Positions 25,642 to 36,360 of a stretch of DNA of 64,000 nucleotides are shown in pieces. The first letter of the stretch is position 1. Every line of letters starts with the position of its first letter. The translations under genes and the position numbers were made by a program. The notes beneath the pieces were generated by a model that saw only the letters and a program-made list of their open reading frames with translations, searched no databases and was not told the DNA's origin. This DNA is from REEB76 sp963774895 (lineage in GTDB: Bacteria; Pseudomonadota; Gammaproteobacteria; Natronospirales; REEB76), in contig CAVZGN010000004.1 in NCBI GenBank assembly GCA_963774895.1, positions 62,001-126,000 of the forward strand. Reading direction: 5' to 3'.

Positions 25642-26564
25642 GCGGCTTGCACTTTATTGCCGTTCTCGCGCGCCACGATCATGGTGCCGCTGCCTTGGTT
25701 GGTGAAGACTTCCGTGAGCACCGCGTCTGGTTGGATACCGCTCACCAGATGCGCGCTGTGCACGCCACCGTTGAGGGCGCGACGCACCGCCGCCAGTTTG
25801 GGACGCATGCCGCCAGTAACCTTGCCGCTCTTCTCCAATTGCTCCGTGCCCGCCAGGGTCGTATACGGCACCAGGCTCGAAGGCCGTGCCAGGTCCTCCA
25901 GCAACCCTCCCACCTTGAGCAGGAAGAACAGTTTCTCGGCCTTGAGAGCCACGGCGATCTCCGCGGCCACGGTATCGGCGTTGGTGTTAAACACCTCGCC
26001 CTTGTCGTTGGCCGACAGTGGCGTGATCACCGGCACATAGCCGCCATCCAGCAGATGCGTGAGCAGCGCCGGATTCACCCGGTCGATGTCCCCCACCAGG
26101 CCGAAATCCACGAACTCGATCTGGCCGGCGTCATTCTTGATCTGCACCGGCTGGCGCTTGTGGGCGGACAGGATATCGCCGTCCACGCCGCTGACGCCGC
26201 TCACCGGCAGGCCGGCGGCACGCAGGTCCGCCAGCAAATCGGTATGCACCGAACCGGCCAGCACCATCTTGGCGGCTTCCAGTACCTGCTTGGTGGTCAC
26301 TCGCCGGCCGGCGACCCTCTCCACCGGCAGATCCAACGATTCGCACAGGGCGTCCAGACCGCTGCCGCCGCCGTGCACGATCACCAGTTTGATGGAGAAG
26401 CTCCACAGCACATTGAGCTCCTCGCACACGGCGCGGCGCGTGGCGGCATTCTCCAGCACTTCGCCACCCAGCTTGAACACGAAGATCTTGCCGCGGAAAG
26501 CGCGCACATACTGTGCCGCTGAGCGCAGCGACGCATAACTGTCAGGCGACATGGACATGCTCAA
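25638..26564 (-). CDS. argB: N-acylglutamate kinase (acetylglutamate kinase type)
   Basis: A 308-residue amino-acid-kinase-family enzyme. Seen: FVFKLGGEVLEN (phosphate-binding Lys, near residue 30), VIVHGGGSGLDALCE (near 61), the NTNADTVAAEIAVALKAEKL block and the KVTGGMRPKLAAVRRAL block near the C-terminus. It phosphorylates N-acylglutamate in arginine synthesis. In Xanthomonas the kinase is fused to an acetyltransferase domain; here the protein ends after the kinase, so no synthase activity is fused. Given the SOTCase-like partner 6 bases upstream, the true substrate could be N-succinylglutamate, as for the Bacteroides kinase. Spacing shows operon membership. Confidence 0.93.
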   Translation of the reverse strand: MSMSMSPDSYASLRSAAQYVRAFRGKIFVFKLGGEVLENAATRRAVCEELNVLWSFSIKLVIVHGGGSGLDALCESLDLPVERVAGRRVTTKQVLEAAKMVLAGSVHTDLLADLRAAGLPVSGVSGVDGDILSAHKRQPVQIKNDAGQIEFVDFGLVGDIDRVNPALLTHLLDGGYVPVITPLSANDKGEVFNTNADTVAAEIAVALKAEKLFFLLKVGGLLEDLARPSSLVPYTTLAGTEQLEKSGKVTGGMRPKLAAVRRALNGGVHSAHLVSGIQPDAVLTEVFTNQGSGTMIVARENGNKVQAA

Positions 26565-26570
26565 TCTCCC

Positions 26571-27572
26571 TCATTGGTTCAACAGCCGGTGCAGCAGCAC
26601 CCGCTGTACATGGAAACGGTTCTCGGCCTGGTCGATGACGCGGCTGTGCACGCCATCCAGCACTTCATCAGCCACCTCCACATTGCGCCGCACCGGCAGG
26701 CAATGCAGAAAGATCGCATCGCGGCCGGCTGCCGACATCAGCTTGTTGGTGATCATCCAGTCTTTACGGGCAGCGACGCGCACTACGGCTGTATCCGCGG
26801 ATACCTGTTTGGTCGCCGGTCCCCAGGCCTTCGCATAGATGACCTGGCTGCCGCTGACGGCTTGCTGCTGGTCGGAGCCCACGGTCACCGACCCGCCGCT
26901 CTGCTTGGCATAGGTTTGCGCTTCGGCCATGATATCCGGATGTAGATCGAAGCCCGGCGGATGCGCGACCCGCACTTGGCAGCCAGCCGCCGCAGCCGTA
27001 AGCAGAAACGAGTGCGGCACGGCTTTCGGCAAGGGCTTGATATGCGGTGCCCAGGTGAGCGTCACCGGCAGTCTTTCCGTGTGACTGAACTCCTCATGGA
27101 TGGTGAGCAGATCCGCCAGTCCCTGACAGGGATGTTCGCGTGCCGACTCCATGCTGATGATCGGCACACCCGCCAGTTCGCGGAAAGCATTCATCACCGC
27201 ATCGGCCGCATCGGTATCATCATCCTGCAACGCGCCGAAGGTGCGCACCGCCAACGCGTCCATGTAACGGCCCAGCACCGGGATGGCTTCGCGGATGTGT
27301 TCCGGTCGGTCGCCATCCATCACCGCGCCGGCGCGGTCTTCCAGTTTCCATATGCCGCTGCCCACCTCCAGCACGATGGCGTGGCCGCCGCCGCGCAGCA
27401 TGGCGGCTTCGAATGAAGCACGCGTGCGCAGCGAAGGATTGAAGAACACCATGCCCAGCAGTTTGCCGTCCAAATGCGTGTCGGGGGGGTATTTCTTCCA
27501 GGTCAAGGCCTTGTCCAGGACATCGGCAACACCGGCCACGCCCAGATCGGCGATGCGAGTGAAGTGCTTCAT
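26571..27572 (-). CDS. argF': N-acylornithine carbamoyltransferase, succinyl-type by Pro90
   Basis: A 333-residue transcarbamylase of the ArgF' group rather than ordinary OTCase. It carries FFNPSLRTRASFE (43-55), VMDGD (84-88), the HPCQGLADLLTI block, HCLPVRRNVEVADEVLDG and the C-terminal DQAENRFHVQ, all hallmarks of acylornithine transcarbamylases. The residue controlling substrate choice, Glu92 in Xanthomonas acetylornithine enzyme and Pro90 in Bacteroides fragilis succinylornithine enzyme, is Pro90 here (GDRPEHIREAIPVLG). The WKLE and AIPV surroundings also resemble the Bacteroides protein as I recall it. It should make N-succinyl- (or acetyl-) citrulline. The start overlaps argD by four bases. 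Confidence 0.9.
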   Translation of the reverse strand: MKHFTRIADLGVAGVADVLDKALTWKKYPPDTHLDGKLLGMVFFNPSLRTRASFEAAMLRGGGHAIVLEVGSGIWKLEDRAGAVMDGDRPEHIREAIPVLGRYMDALAVRTFGALQDDDTDAADAVMNAFRELAGVPIISMESAREHPCQGLADLLTIHEEFSHTERLPVTLTWAPHIKPLPKAVPHSFLLTAAAAGCQVRVAHPPGFDLHPDIMAEAQTYAKQSGGSVTVGSDQQQAVSGSQVIYAKAWGPATKQVSADTAVVRVAARKDWMITNKLMSAAGRDAIFLHCLPVRRNVEVADEVLDGVHSRVIDQAENRFHVQRVLLHRLLNQ

Positions 27573-28726
27573 GCGGCGACGCCTTCGGCCTGAAAAGCCG
27601 CGATGCCGGCCAGTAATTTCTCCACGGCCTGGTCAGTGACAGTCAGCGGCGGCATGAGACGCAATATCGCAGGATCATCGGAACCTCCCACCAGGATACG
27701 GTTATTCAGTAAATGGGTTTTCAGTGCTTTGGCCTGCGAGCCAACATCCAGCCCCAGCAATAGACCTTCGCCACGCACTTCCTGTACGACTCCGTCGTTC
27801 AGGCCGCCGCGGATATGTTTGGCTACTTTGACAGCGCGCTCCAGCAGTTGCTCATCGACGATCACCTTGAGTGTCGCAATCAGGGCCGCGCAGGCCAGCG
27901 GCCCGCCGCCAAAAGTGCTACCCAGGTCGCCGGGTTTGAGTGCCGACGCCGTCCCGATGTTCATGAGCACGCCGCCCATGGGCACACCCGAAGCCATGCC
28001 CTTGGCGCAAGTGATGATATCGGGTGCCACGCCATAGAGTCGTGCTGCGAAAGGCGCACCCACACGCCCGATGCCGGTCTGCACTTCATCGAATATCAGC
28101 AACGTACCGGTGCGTGTGCATTTTTCTCGCAGCCGTGCAAACCATTTGGCGGTCGCGGTCTTCACACCCGCCATGGACTGGATCGGCTCCACGATCACCG
28201 CCGCCACCTGCGATAAATCAACGGCCTCGAGTGTGGACAGGTCCGCGAACGGTAAAAATTGTGTTGGCGTTAGCAACGACTGGTAATCCTTGCGCAACGC
28301 CGGCGAATCGGTGACCGACAGTGACAGCAAAGAACGCCCGTGAAAGGCGCCATCAAATGCCACGAATCGTTTACGCCCGGTGAGCTTGATGGCAATCTTG
28401 AGTGCGCTCTCATTAGCCTCGGCGCCGGAATTGCAGAAGAATACCGAAGCCATGCCTGCGCCGGCGAACTCCACCAGGGCTTGAGCGGCCTGATCGCGTA
28501 TCGGTAGCTGCGCGGCCGCTGAGTAGAAAATCAGTTTGCTGGCCTGAGCGGCGATGGCGGCGGCAACCGCCGGGTGGCAGTGGCCGGTGCTGGCCACGCA
28601 ATGACCGCCATAAAAATCCAGGTAGGCGCAGCCCTGGTCGTCACTGACCCGGTCGCCTTGCCCTGAAATCAGGGGAAATGGGTAGGGGGTATAGGTGGGA
28701 AGCAGCGGCGAAACAATGGTCTTCAC
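27569..28726 (-). CDS. argD: acylornithine aminotransferase
   Basis: A 385-residue class III PLP aminotransferase that converts N-acylglutamate semialdehyde to N-acylornithine. A GTG start at 28726 is chosen because AGGGG lies seven bases upstream; the frame stays open further but has no better site. Seen: FFCNSGAEANESALKIA near residue 98, FDGAFHGRSLLSLS near 127, LLIFDEVQTGIGRVG near 205 and the PLP lysine in ITCAKGMASGVPMGG near 234. It is the first gene of the arginine operon, transcribed from a promoter at 28794-28822 that contains an ArgR-like box. No argE deacylase lies in the window. Confidence 0.93.
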   Translation of the reverse strand: MKTIVSPLLPTYTPYPFPLISGQGDRVSDDQGCAYLDFYGGHCVASTGHCHPAVAAAIAAQASKLIFYSAAAQLPIRDQAAQALVEFAGAGMASVFFCNSGAEANESALKIAIKLTGRKRFVAFDGAFHGRSLLSLSVTDSPALRKDYQSLLTPTQFLPFADLSTLEAVDLSQVAAVIVEPIQSMAGVKTATAKWFARLREKCTRTGTLLIFDEVQTGIGRVGAPFAARLYGVAPDIITCAKGMASGVPMGGVLMNIGTASALKPGDLGSTFGGGPLACAALIATLKVIVDEQLLERAVKVAKHIRGGLNDGVVQEVRGEGLLLGLDVGSQAKALKTHLLNNRILVGGSDDPAILRLMPPLTVTDQAVEKLLAGIAAFQAEGVAA

Positions 28727-28793
28727 CGGGTTACCCCTAAGAAATATGCATGCATGGGTGAATAAAATATGGGTAAGTCGTATATAATGCGGC

Positions 28794-28822
28794 TTTATAC
28801 AAACTAATGCGTAATAATGCAA
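28794..28822 (-). promoter_or_regulatory. argD promoter overlapped by an ArgR-type box
   Basis: On the minus strand TTGCAT (28822-28817) and TATAAA (28799-28794) are 17 bases apart, a good sigma-70 promoter for the arginine operon. A semi-palindromic 14-mer, TGCGTAATAATGCA (28808-28821), resembling the ARG box TGNATWWWWATNCA, covers the -35 and part of the spacer. For argR in the other direction there is a TATAAT at 28783-28788 without a clear -35. Binding of ArgR here would repress argD directly and might also touch argR. Confidence 0.7.
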
Positions 28823-28892
28823 GGGTTTGTGGATATTTAGTCAGGACTGAGGGCGGGAGTCGAAAGTATGCATACGCCGTGGACGGAAAAGA

Positions 28893-29309
28893 ATGACGCT
28901 CGATGAAGCCATCCTGCAGCTGGTGGAGCAACGCGAGATCACCGATCAATCGGATTTCCTCGACCTGCTGAAGCACTCCGGCCACGCGATGACCCAGCCG
29001 ACCCTGTCACGCCACATGAAGAAACTGGGCATCCATAAAGTGACTGGGCGTTACCAGCAGGTGGAACCGTTACCGGAGCAACTGCCGGTCTTCTCCCTTA
29101 CCCAGGTACCACCTAACCTGGTCATCATCCGCACGCGCCCCGGCTATGCCCAACCGCTGGCGGTAAAACTTGACCAGCAGAAAATCGAAGGCGTGGGAGG
29201 AACGCTGGCGGGCGATGACACGGTATTTATCGCCGTCGCTACGCCGGCCCGGTTCAGGGCCGTGACCGATGCTGTGGAGCTGTTGCTAACCGGCGGAGCG
29301 GCTGCCTGA
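28893..29309 (+). CDS. argR: arginine repressor ArgR
   Basis: A 138-residue protein with an N-terminal winged helix (about 1-65; QPTLSRHMKKLGIHKV is the recognition region) and a C-terminal arginine-binding oligomerisation domain with IRTRPGYAQPLAVKLDQQ and GTLAGDDTVFIA. It is somewhat shorter than E. coli ArgR (156). It is transcribed divergently from argD and probably represses the whole arginine operon with arginine as co-repressor. Start ATG at 28893. Confidence 0.92.
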   Translation: MTLDEAILQLVEQREITDQSDFLDLLKHSGHAMTQPTLSRHMKKLGIHKVTGRYQQVEPLPEQLPVFSLTQVPPNLVIIRTRPGYAQPLAVKLDQQKIEGVGGTLAGDDTVFIAVATPARFRAVTDAVELLLTGGAAA

Positions 29310-29320
29310 ACGGCTCCCGA

Positions 29321-30049
29321 TCACGTGTCCAGTTCCGGATAGTGGCGGAATAATCCATCTTCATTGAACGGGATGCGCCGCCCGGAGACGAGATACGCCG
29401 CGATTCGCGGCCTCTTCGACACGCGATCATGCAAGCCGATGACTTTGGGATATTGGGTTTCGATTCGGGATTGGTTGTACGGGAATGCATAGCGCAGTCC
29501 TTCGATAACCTGGAACAGTGACAGATCCGGATAGGTGAGTGCAGATCCAACCAGAAACTGGTCGCTGGACGGATTCTGTTTCAGCACTCCTTCGAAATAG
29601 CTTAGATACTTGGGCAATCGGTGTTTGAGGAACAAGCCGGTGCGTTTGCGCGCTTCCTGCTTCTGGTCCTGGTAGTACTCGGTGGGACCCAGCGGATGGT
29701 GGGTATCGTGGATCTCCACCACCCAGTCTGCGATCGTCAGTTGCAGCTGGTTTGTCCATAGGCGACCGGCTTCATCCTTCGGCGCGAGACCATGATGGGC
29801 GCCCAGGTACATGAGGATGTTGGCGGTCTGGGAGATCAACAGCTCGCCGACTTTCAGGACTGGTACCGCGAAGTGCGGATGTACTGCTTTCGCATCCCCC
29901 AGCACAGCTTGCAACTTACTGACAGCATGTGTCTCTCCAGTGGGATCTTTCGCCACATCCAGATAGGGCACGCCGGCCTCCTCGAGCGCCAGCCGGATGA
30001 ATTCACCACGCCCCTGGATACTGGGCCAGTAATACAGTTCATACGTCAT
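29321..30049 (-). CDS. glutathione S-transferase family protein
   Basis: A 242-residue protein with an N-terminal thioredoxin-like domain (YELYYWPSIQGRGEFIRLAL; residues 1-85, with the cis-Pro in FAVPVLKVGELLISQT) and an all-helical C-terminal domain (about 95-220). The QGRGEFIRLALEEAGVPY opening resembles sigma/mu-like GSTs. The candidate catalytic Tyr is Tyr6 or Tyr7. Substrate unknown. It converges with argR, 11 bases apart, and appears monocistronic. Confidence 0.88.
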   Translation of the reverse strand: MTYELYYWPSIQGRGEFIRLALEEAGVPYLDVAKDPTGETHAVSKLQAVLGDAKAVHPHFAVPVLKVGELLISQTANILMYLGAHHGLAPKDEAGRLWTNQLQLTIADWVVEIHDTHHPLGPTEYYQDQKQEARKRTGLFLKHRLPKYLSYFEGVLKQNPSSDQFLVGSALTYPDLSLFQVIEGLRYAFPYNQSRIETQYPKVIGLHDRVSKRPRIAAYLVSGRRIPFNEDGLFRHYPELDT

Positions 30050-30246
30050 CCGTCACCTCCTGAAGATGGGCCAAAGAAGTTCGCCCGATTGCAGCGACGG
30101 CCTTTAATCGCGACGCGCATCCAGACAGATCCCCATCAGACTGATCCCAATGCCACCAACCCTTGCGGATCAAGATACTGGGGGTGCAGCCTCCACAAAC
30201 GCATAAGTTTTAGGCATCGGCTTGAATGACACGCTTATAAATAAGC

Positions 30247-30603
30247 TCAAGTAACCAGCAGCATCAGCAAGGCCACGATAGCTGGAAGCGCCTGCACCAT
30301 CAGGATCCTGCGACTCACGCTCAATCCACCATACAGCCCCGCTGCTACCACACACAACAGGAAGAACAGCTTCACATCTAGGCCTGCGGCGCCCAGCCAC
30401 AATCCCCACAGCAGACCAGCGGCCAGAAATCCGTTATACAAACCCTGGTTTGCCGCCAGGGTTTTTGAGGCCTTGGCGAATTCAGGTGTCAGCCGAAAAA
30501 TCTTGCGACCATAGGGCTTGTCCCAGAGAAACATCTCCAGCACCAGGAAATAGATATGCAGGATAGCGACCAACCCGATCACGATATCGGTAGCATGAGT
30601 CAT
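30247..30603 (-). CDS. DUF1304 family small membrane protein
   Basis: A 118-residue protein with four hydrophobic helices (about residues 5-25, 54-74, 76-95 and 99-117). The blocks HIYFLVLEMFLWDKPYGRKI and ANQGLYNGFLAAGLLWG are typical of DUF1304 (YqjF/YgaP-like) membrane proteins of unknown role. Start ATG at 30603. A 197-base gap separates it from the GST gene; nothing was recognised there. Confidence 0.88.
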   Translation of the reverse strand: MTHATDIVIGLVAILHIYFLVLEMFLWDKPYGRKIFRLTPEFAKASKTLAANQGLYNGFLAAGLLWGLWLGAAGLDVKLFFLLCVVAAGLYGGLSVSRRILMVQALPAIVALLMLLVT

Positions 30604-30677
30604 AGCTTTGCTCCTCGGTTGTGACGCAAGCTTACCTTTTTTTGATTCCCCCTATAGACCACTCTCAGTGAAGAGTT

Positions 30678-33287
<2,610 letters not shown>

Positions 33288-33326
33288 GCGATAAACCCCA
33301 TCAACCGTCGTTAAAGCTTACGCCTG

Positions 33327-33354
33327 AGATGGGGCAAAGGTGGTATTTTTCAAC
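33327..33354 (-). promoter_or_regulatory. sigma-32 heat-shock promoter of clpB
   Basis: On the minus strand GTTGAAA (33354-33348), 13 bases, then CCCCATCT (33334-33327) match the sigma-32 consensus (CTTGAAA, CCCCATnT). It ends 40 bases ahead of the clpB ATG at 33287. Confidence 0.88.
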
Positions 33355-33498
33355 CGCTAAACAGCGCTTGCATGACATGAATCAAGGCCCTGACCCCAGG
33401 GCAGAAGCATCCAGAGCGATCGAGCGCCTCGCGAGTGGTGCACAGGGATGTGCAAATGCCGCGTGACCATTGGAAGTCCCCGACGGGAGAGGAGGCAG

Positions 33499-33549
33499 GC
33501 AGATAAATGCTCCTGCTAAATCTGCATTTCCGCCATCCATGGCGGTCAG
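33499..33549. repeat. dispersed repeat copy with CCGCCAT/ATGGCGG hairpin (family E)
   Basis: GCAGATAAATGCTCCTGC and AAATCTGCATTT lead into the stem CCGCCAT-CC-ATGGCGG (33530-33545). Nearly the same 50 bases occur at 36643-36692. The surrounding 425-base gap between clpB and pgeF (33288-33712) holds the clpB promoter, a CACAGGGATGTG hairpin at about 33440 and no gene I can support. Confidence 0.75.
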
Positions 33550-33712
33550 ATGCCGGGAGTGGCCGCTGGACCGAGCAAGGTTAGCCCGCCAGGGTAAAGT
33601 CAGGATGCCGAGCTACCGCCGTCAGGCCAAGGGCGAGAAGCACCGCTTCGAGCGGGCGAGTTATGCAACGATCACTCGCTTTATGCGCCTTGCCCCACAA
33701 AGAAAGAACGGA

Positions 33713-34525
33713 TTAGGAAGACAACCATATGAGCGTCCCCATCCTTCCACATTCCCCATCCCTGCGGTACGAAAAAAATCTATCCTTGTCTGTAAATGTA
33801 CAAAACCCGCCGCCATAGATATGCCGGATTCCCATACGCCGCAGGCGCTGACTGGCAAGCAGGTACAGGTCACATAGCCATTTGCCATTGCTTGCAGTAT
33901 CAAAGGCCTGTTCCGCTTGTGGTTGATCTTGCGTAAGCGCAACCCGCACTTCCTCACCCACTTCATATACGGATGGTCCTATAGCCGGACCCAACCAGGT
34001 GAGGATATTTTCCGGGGGTGTGCGCATAACTGCAATTGCGGCTTCCAAGACACCGGCAGCCATGCCGCGCCAACCCGCATGTGCGGCAACCACCGTGTGA
34101 CCGCTGCGATCGCAGAACAACACCGGCAAACAATCCGCCGTCAAGACGACGCAGACTTCACCAATGGATTGTGTTATTGCGGTGTCAGCAGTAGCCATAA
34201 ATCGAATCTCTTGTGTCGCTTCAGCTCCCCCCCTCACCCCAACCCTTTCCCCCACATTCGTGGGGAAGAGGGGATTTTTGATATGACCAATCGTCGCCAC
34301 CTGCGCGCCATGCACCTGTTTCAGCCAGTGCGGCTGTTTATGCAAATCAAGTACTACACACAAACGCCTCCGATTTTCTTCTACGCATTCCGCCACATCG
34401 CCTACATGAGCAGCCAGATTCAGCGAGGCATACACGCCCGTGCTCACACCGCCAGTGCGCGTGGTACTCACGGCGCGCACCTGTGACGGCGCCGGCCAGT
34501 CGGGAACGATCCATTCAGCGCGCAT
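33713..34525 (-). CDS. pgeF: PgeF peptidoglycan editing factor (laccase-domain) with repeat-derived insert
   Basis: A 270-residue protein from ATG at 34525, overlapping the rluD end by 11 bases. Family blocks: STTRTGGVSTGVYASLNLAA near residue 20, LKQVHGAQV near 69, VLTADCLPVLFCD (metal ligand Cys) near 128, VVAAHAGWRGMAAGVLEAA (His) near 144 and FYSYRRDG-like FFSYRRDGECGRMG at the end. PgeF/YfiH removes L-Ser-containing muropeptides. Residues about 84-100 (FPTNVGERVGVRGG) are encoded by a family A dispersed palindrome inserted in frame; the segment lies in a variable surface loop before the ADTAIT block, so the enzyme may still function. Synteny with rluD, bamD and clpB is standard. Confidence 0.93.
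   Translation of the reverse strand: MRAEWIVPDWPAPSQVRAVSTTRTGGVSTGVYASLNLAAHVGDVAECVEENRRRLCVVLDLHKQPHWLKQVHGAQVATIGHIKNPLFPTNVGERVGVRGGAEATQEIRFMATADTAITQSIGEVCVVLTADCLPVLFCDRSGHTVVAAHAGWRGMAAGVLEAAIAVMRTPPENILTWLGPAIGPSVYEVGEEVRVALTQDQPQAEQAFDTASNGKWLCDLYLLASQRLRRMGIRHIYGGGFCTFTDKDRFFSYRRDGECGRMGTLIWLSS
34226..34274. repeat. family A palindrome inserted in frame within pgeF
   Basis: CCCCCCTCACCCCAACCCTT followed by TCCCCCACATTCGTGGGGAA and GAGGGGA, the same type of element found intergenically at 14125 and 21816. Here it lies in the pgeF coding sequence, has no stop in the used frame, and adds about 16 residues. Confidence 0.85.
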
Positions 34526-35498
34526 GGCTGGTGTGCCGTTGCAGATCCAGAGCCAGCGCATGCAGCAGACCCTGCATATCATCGGGCAGCGGTACTTCCC
34601 AACGCATGAATTCGCCGCTGACAGGATGGACGAGTCCAAGCCGGCGCGCGTGCAGTGCCTGGTGTTTGAAACCACGCAACTCCTCACTCAGGGTCACAGT
34701 CGCATCCGCGGGTATCAACAACCGTCTTCCGTAGACCGGATCACCTACCAGCGGATGGTGGATATGGGTGAGATGTACGCGGATCTGGTGGGTGCGCCCG
34801 GTATCGAGTTTCACTGATATTTGCGTATGTGCGCGGTAACGCTTGATGATGCGATAGTGGGTCACGGCTGCACGCCCGCCTTCGCGCACGCTCATGCGCT
34901 TGCGGTCCACCCCATGGCGTGCGATGGGAGCGTCCACGGTGCCACCGCCGGTCATGACGCCGTTGACCACGGCTTCGTATTCACGCTCGAATTGGCGGGC
35001 CGCGAGCGCCGCCACCAATTGGGTGTGGGCTTCCAGGGTCCGTGCCACGACCAGCAGACCGGAGGTATCCTTGTCGAGCCGGTGCACCAGACCGCAACGC
35101 GGTACATGCACCAGTTCCCGTGCATAAGCCAGCAAAGCATTTTGCAAGGTGCCGGTGGGATTGCCGGCACCTGGATGCACCACCAGTCCAGCAGGTTTAT
35201 TGACAATGATCAGGGACGCATCCTCGAATACGATATCCAACGGTAAATGCTCTGGCATGAGTTCCATTAGCGCCTCATTCACCGGCATCAGCCGCACCCG
35301 CTGCCCCGCCATCACAGAATCCCGCGGCCGCGGCGTGCGCTCGTCCAGCAGCACATGGCCGTCGCGTACCCAGCGCGTCAGCCGGCTGCGGGAATATTCA
35401 GGGAACAAGCGCGCCAGTGCCTGGTCGAAACGCTGTCCGGCCAGCTCGACCGGAATCAGGCATTCTTTGACCGAAGATTTACTCATGGAGAGAGCCAT
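34515..35498 (-). CDS. rluD: 23S rRNA pseudouridine synthase RluD
   Basis: A 327-residue protein from ATG at 35498 (a second ATG at 35486 is equally possible). It has an N-terminal S4 domain (GQRFDQALARLFPEYSRSRL, about 18-75) and a catalytic domain with the RluA-family motif RLDKDTSGLLVVARTLEAHT (catalytic Asp in HRLDKDTSG, near residue 140), followed by GRTHQIRVHLTHIHHPLVGD. RluD modifies U1911/1915/1917 in helix 69 of 23S rRNA. It is divergent from bamD and overlaps pgeF, the usual gammaproteobacterial arrangement. Confidence 0.95.
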   Translation of the reverse strand: MALSMSKSSVKECLIPVELAGQRFDQALARLFPEYSRSRLTRWVRDGHVLLDERTPRPRDSVMAGQRVRLMPVNEALMELMPEHLPLDIVFEDASLIIVNKPAGLVVHPGAGNPTGTLQNALLAYARELVHVPRCGLVHRLDKDTSGLLVVARTLEAHTQLVAALAARQFEREYEAVVNGVMTGGGTVDAPIARHGVDRKRMSVREGGRAAVTHYRIIKRYRAHTQISVKLDTGRTHQIRVHLTHIHHPLVGDPVYGRRLLIPADATVTLSEELRGFKHQALHARRLGLVHPVSGEFMRWEVPLPDDMQGLLHALALDLQRHTSHAR

Positions 35499-35575
35499 TT
35501 CAGAACAGGTTTGCCGCAGTTTACGATATACTTGCAAGCTCTTGCGATTGCCCTACCTGTCAGGATTGTCCCAGC

Positions 35576-36343
35576 ATGCGACTTCGTCTAAATCTGTTGA
35601 CCTATATGGCCGCCGCCTTGCTGCTCGCGGGCTGCGCTTCCGAGGCAGCCAAGGACCAGATTCTGTCGGCACCGGCACTTTACAAATCGATCCAGGCCAA
35701 CCTGACAGCAGGCAACTATAAGACGGCCCTCACCCGCCTGCAGACTCTGGAAGCACGCTTCCCCTTCGACGTCTATGGTACCCAGGCGCAACTGGATCTC
35801 ATCTATGCCAATTACATGAACGGTGATGACGACACCGCGGTGGACAGCGCCGACCGTTTCATTCGCGAACATCCGCGTCACCCGGATGTGGACTACGCTT
35901 ATTACATGAAGGGCGTGGCGAATTTCGATTCTGATCCGGGCCCGCTGTTGAGCATATTTAACCACGACAACTATCAGCGCAACCCTGATAAAGCCCAGAA
36001 ATCATTTCAAGCATTCCAGCTGTTGCTGCAAAAATTCCCGGATACAAAATACGCTGCTGACGCACGCCAGCGCATGATCTACCTGCGCAACCGGCTGGCT
36101 GACTATGAATGGGTGGTAGCGGATTACTACATGCGCCGAGGCGCCTGGATATCCGCGATTCAGCGGGCTGACAATATTATTTACAATTATCAAGAGGCGC
36201 CGCGTACCAAGGATGCTTTGCAGATCTTGACCACGGCCTATAACAAACTGGGTCTTATCGAATTGGCCGACAGCGCACAGAAAGTGCTGGAATTGAATTA
36301 CCCAGGTGCATCGTCAGTCTACAAACCCCACGGACCTTCCTAA
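35576..36343 (+). CDS. bamD: outer-membrane assembly lipoprotein BamD
   Basis: A 255-residue lipoprotein. The signal peptide ends in the lipobox LLAGC, giving lipidated Cys20. The rest consists of tetratricopeptide-like helical repeats; KSIQANLTAGNYKTALTRLQ and YPF-like RFPFDVYGTQAQLDLIYANY match the BamD/ComL N-terminal half, and RQRMIYLRNRLADYEWVVAD the middle. It is an essential component of the BAM complex that inserts beta-barrel proteins. It is divergent from rluD, 77 bases apart. Confidence 0.96.
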   Translation: MRLRLNLLTYMAAALLLAGCASEAAKDQILSAPALYKSIQANLTAGNYKTALTRLQTLEARFPFDVYGTQAQLDLIYANYMNGDDDTAVDSADRFIREHPRHPDVDYAYYMKGVANFDSDPGPLLSIFNHDNYQRNPDKAQKSFQAFQLLLQKFPDTKYAADARQRMIYLRNRLADYEWVVADYYMRRGAWISAIQRADNIIYNYQEAPRTKDALQILTTAYNKLGLIELADSAQKVLELNYPGASSVYKPHGPS

Positions 36344-36360
36344 CGTCAACCCTTATTATT

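Noticed and set aside
33470..33877. Possible small gene between clpB and pgeF
   Set aside because: The frame runs through dispersed repeats and into the pgeF gene on the other strand; arginine-rich with no recognisable domain.
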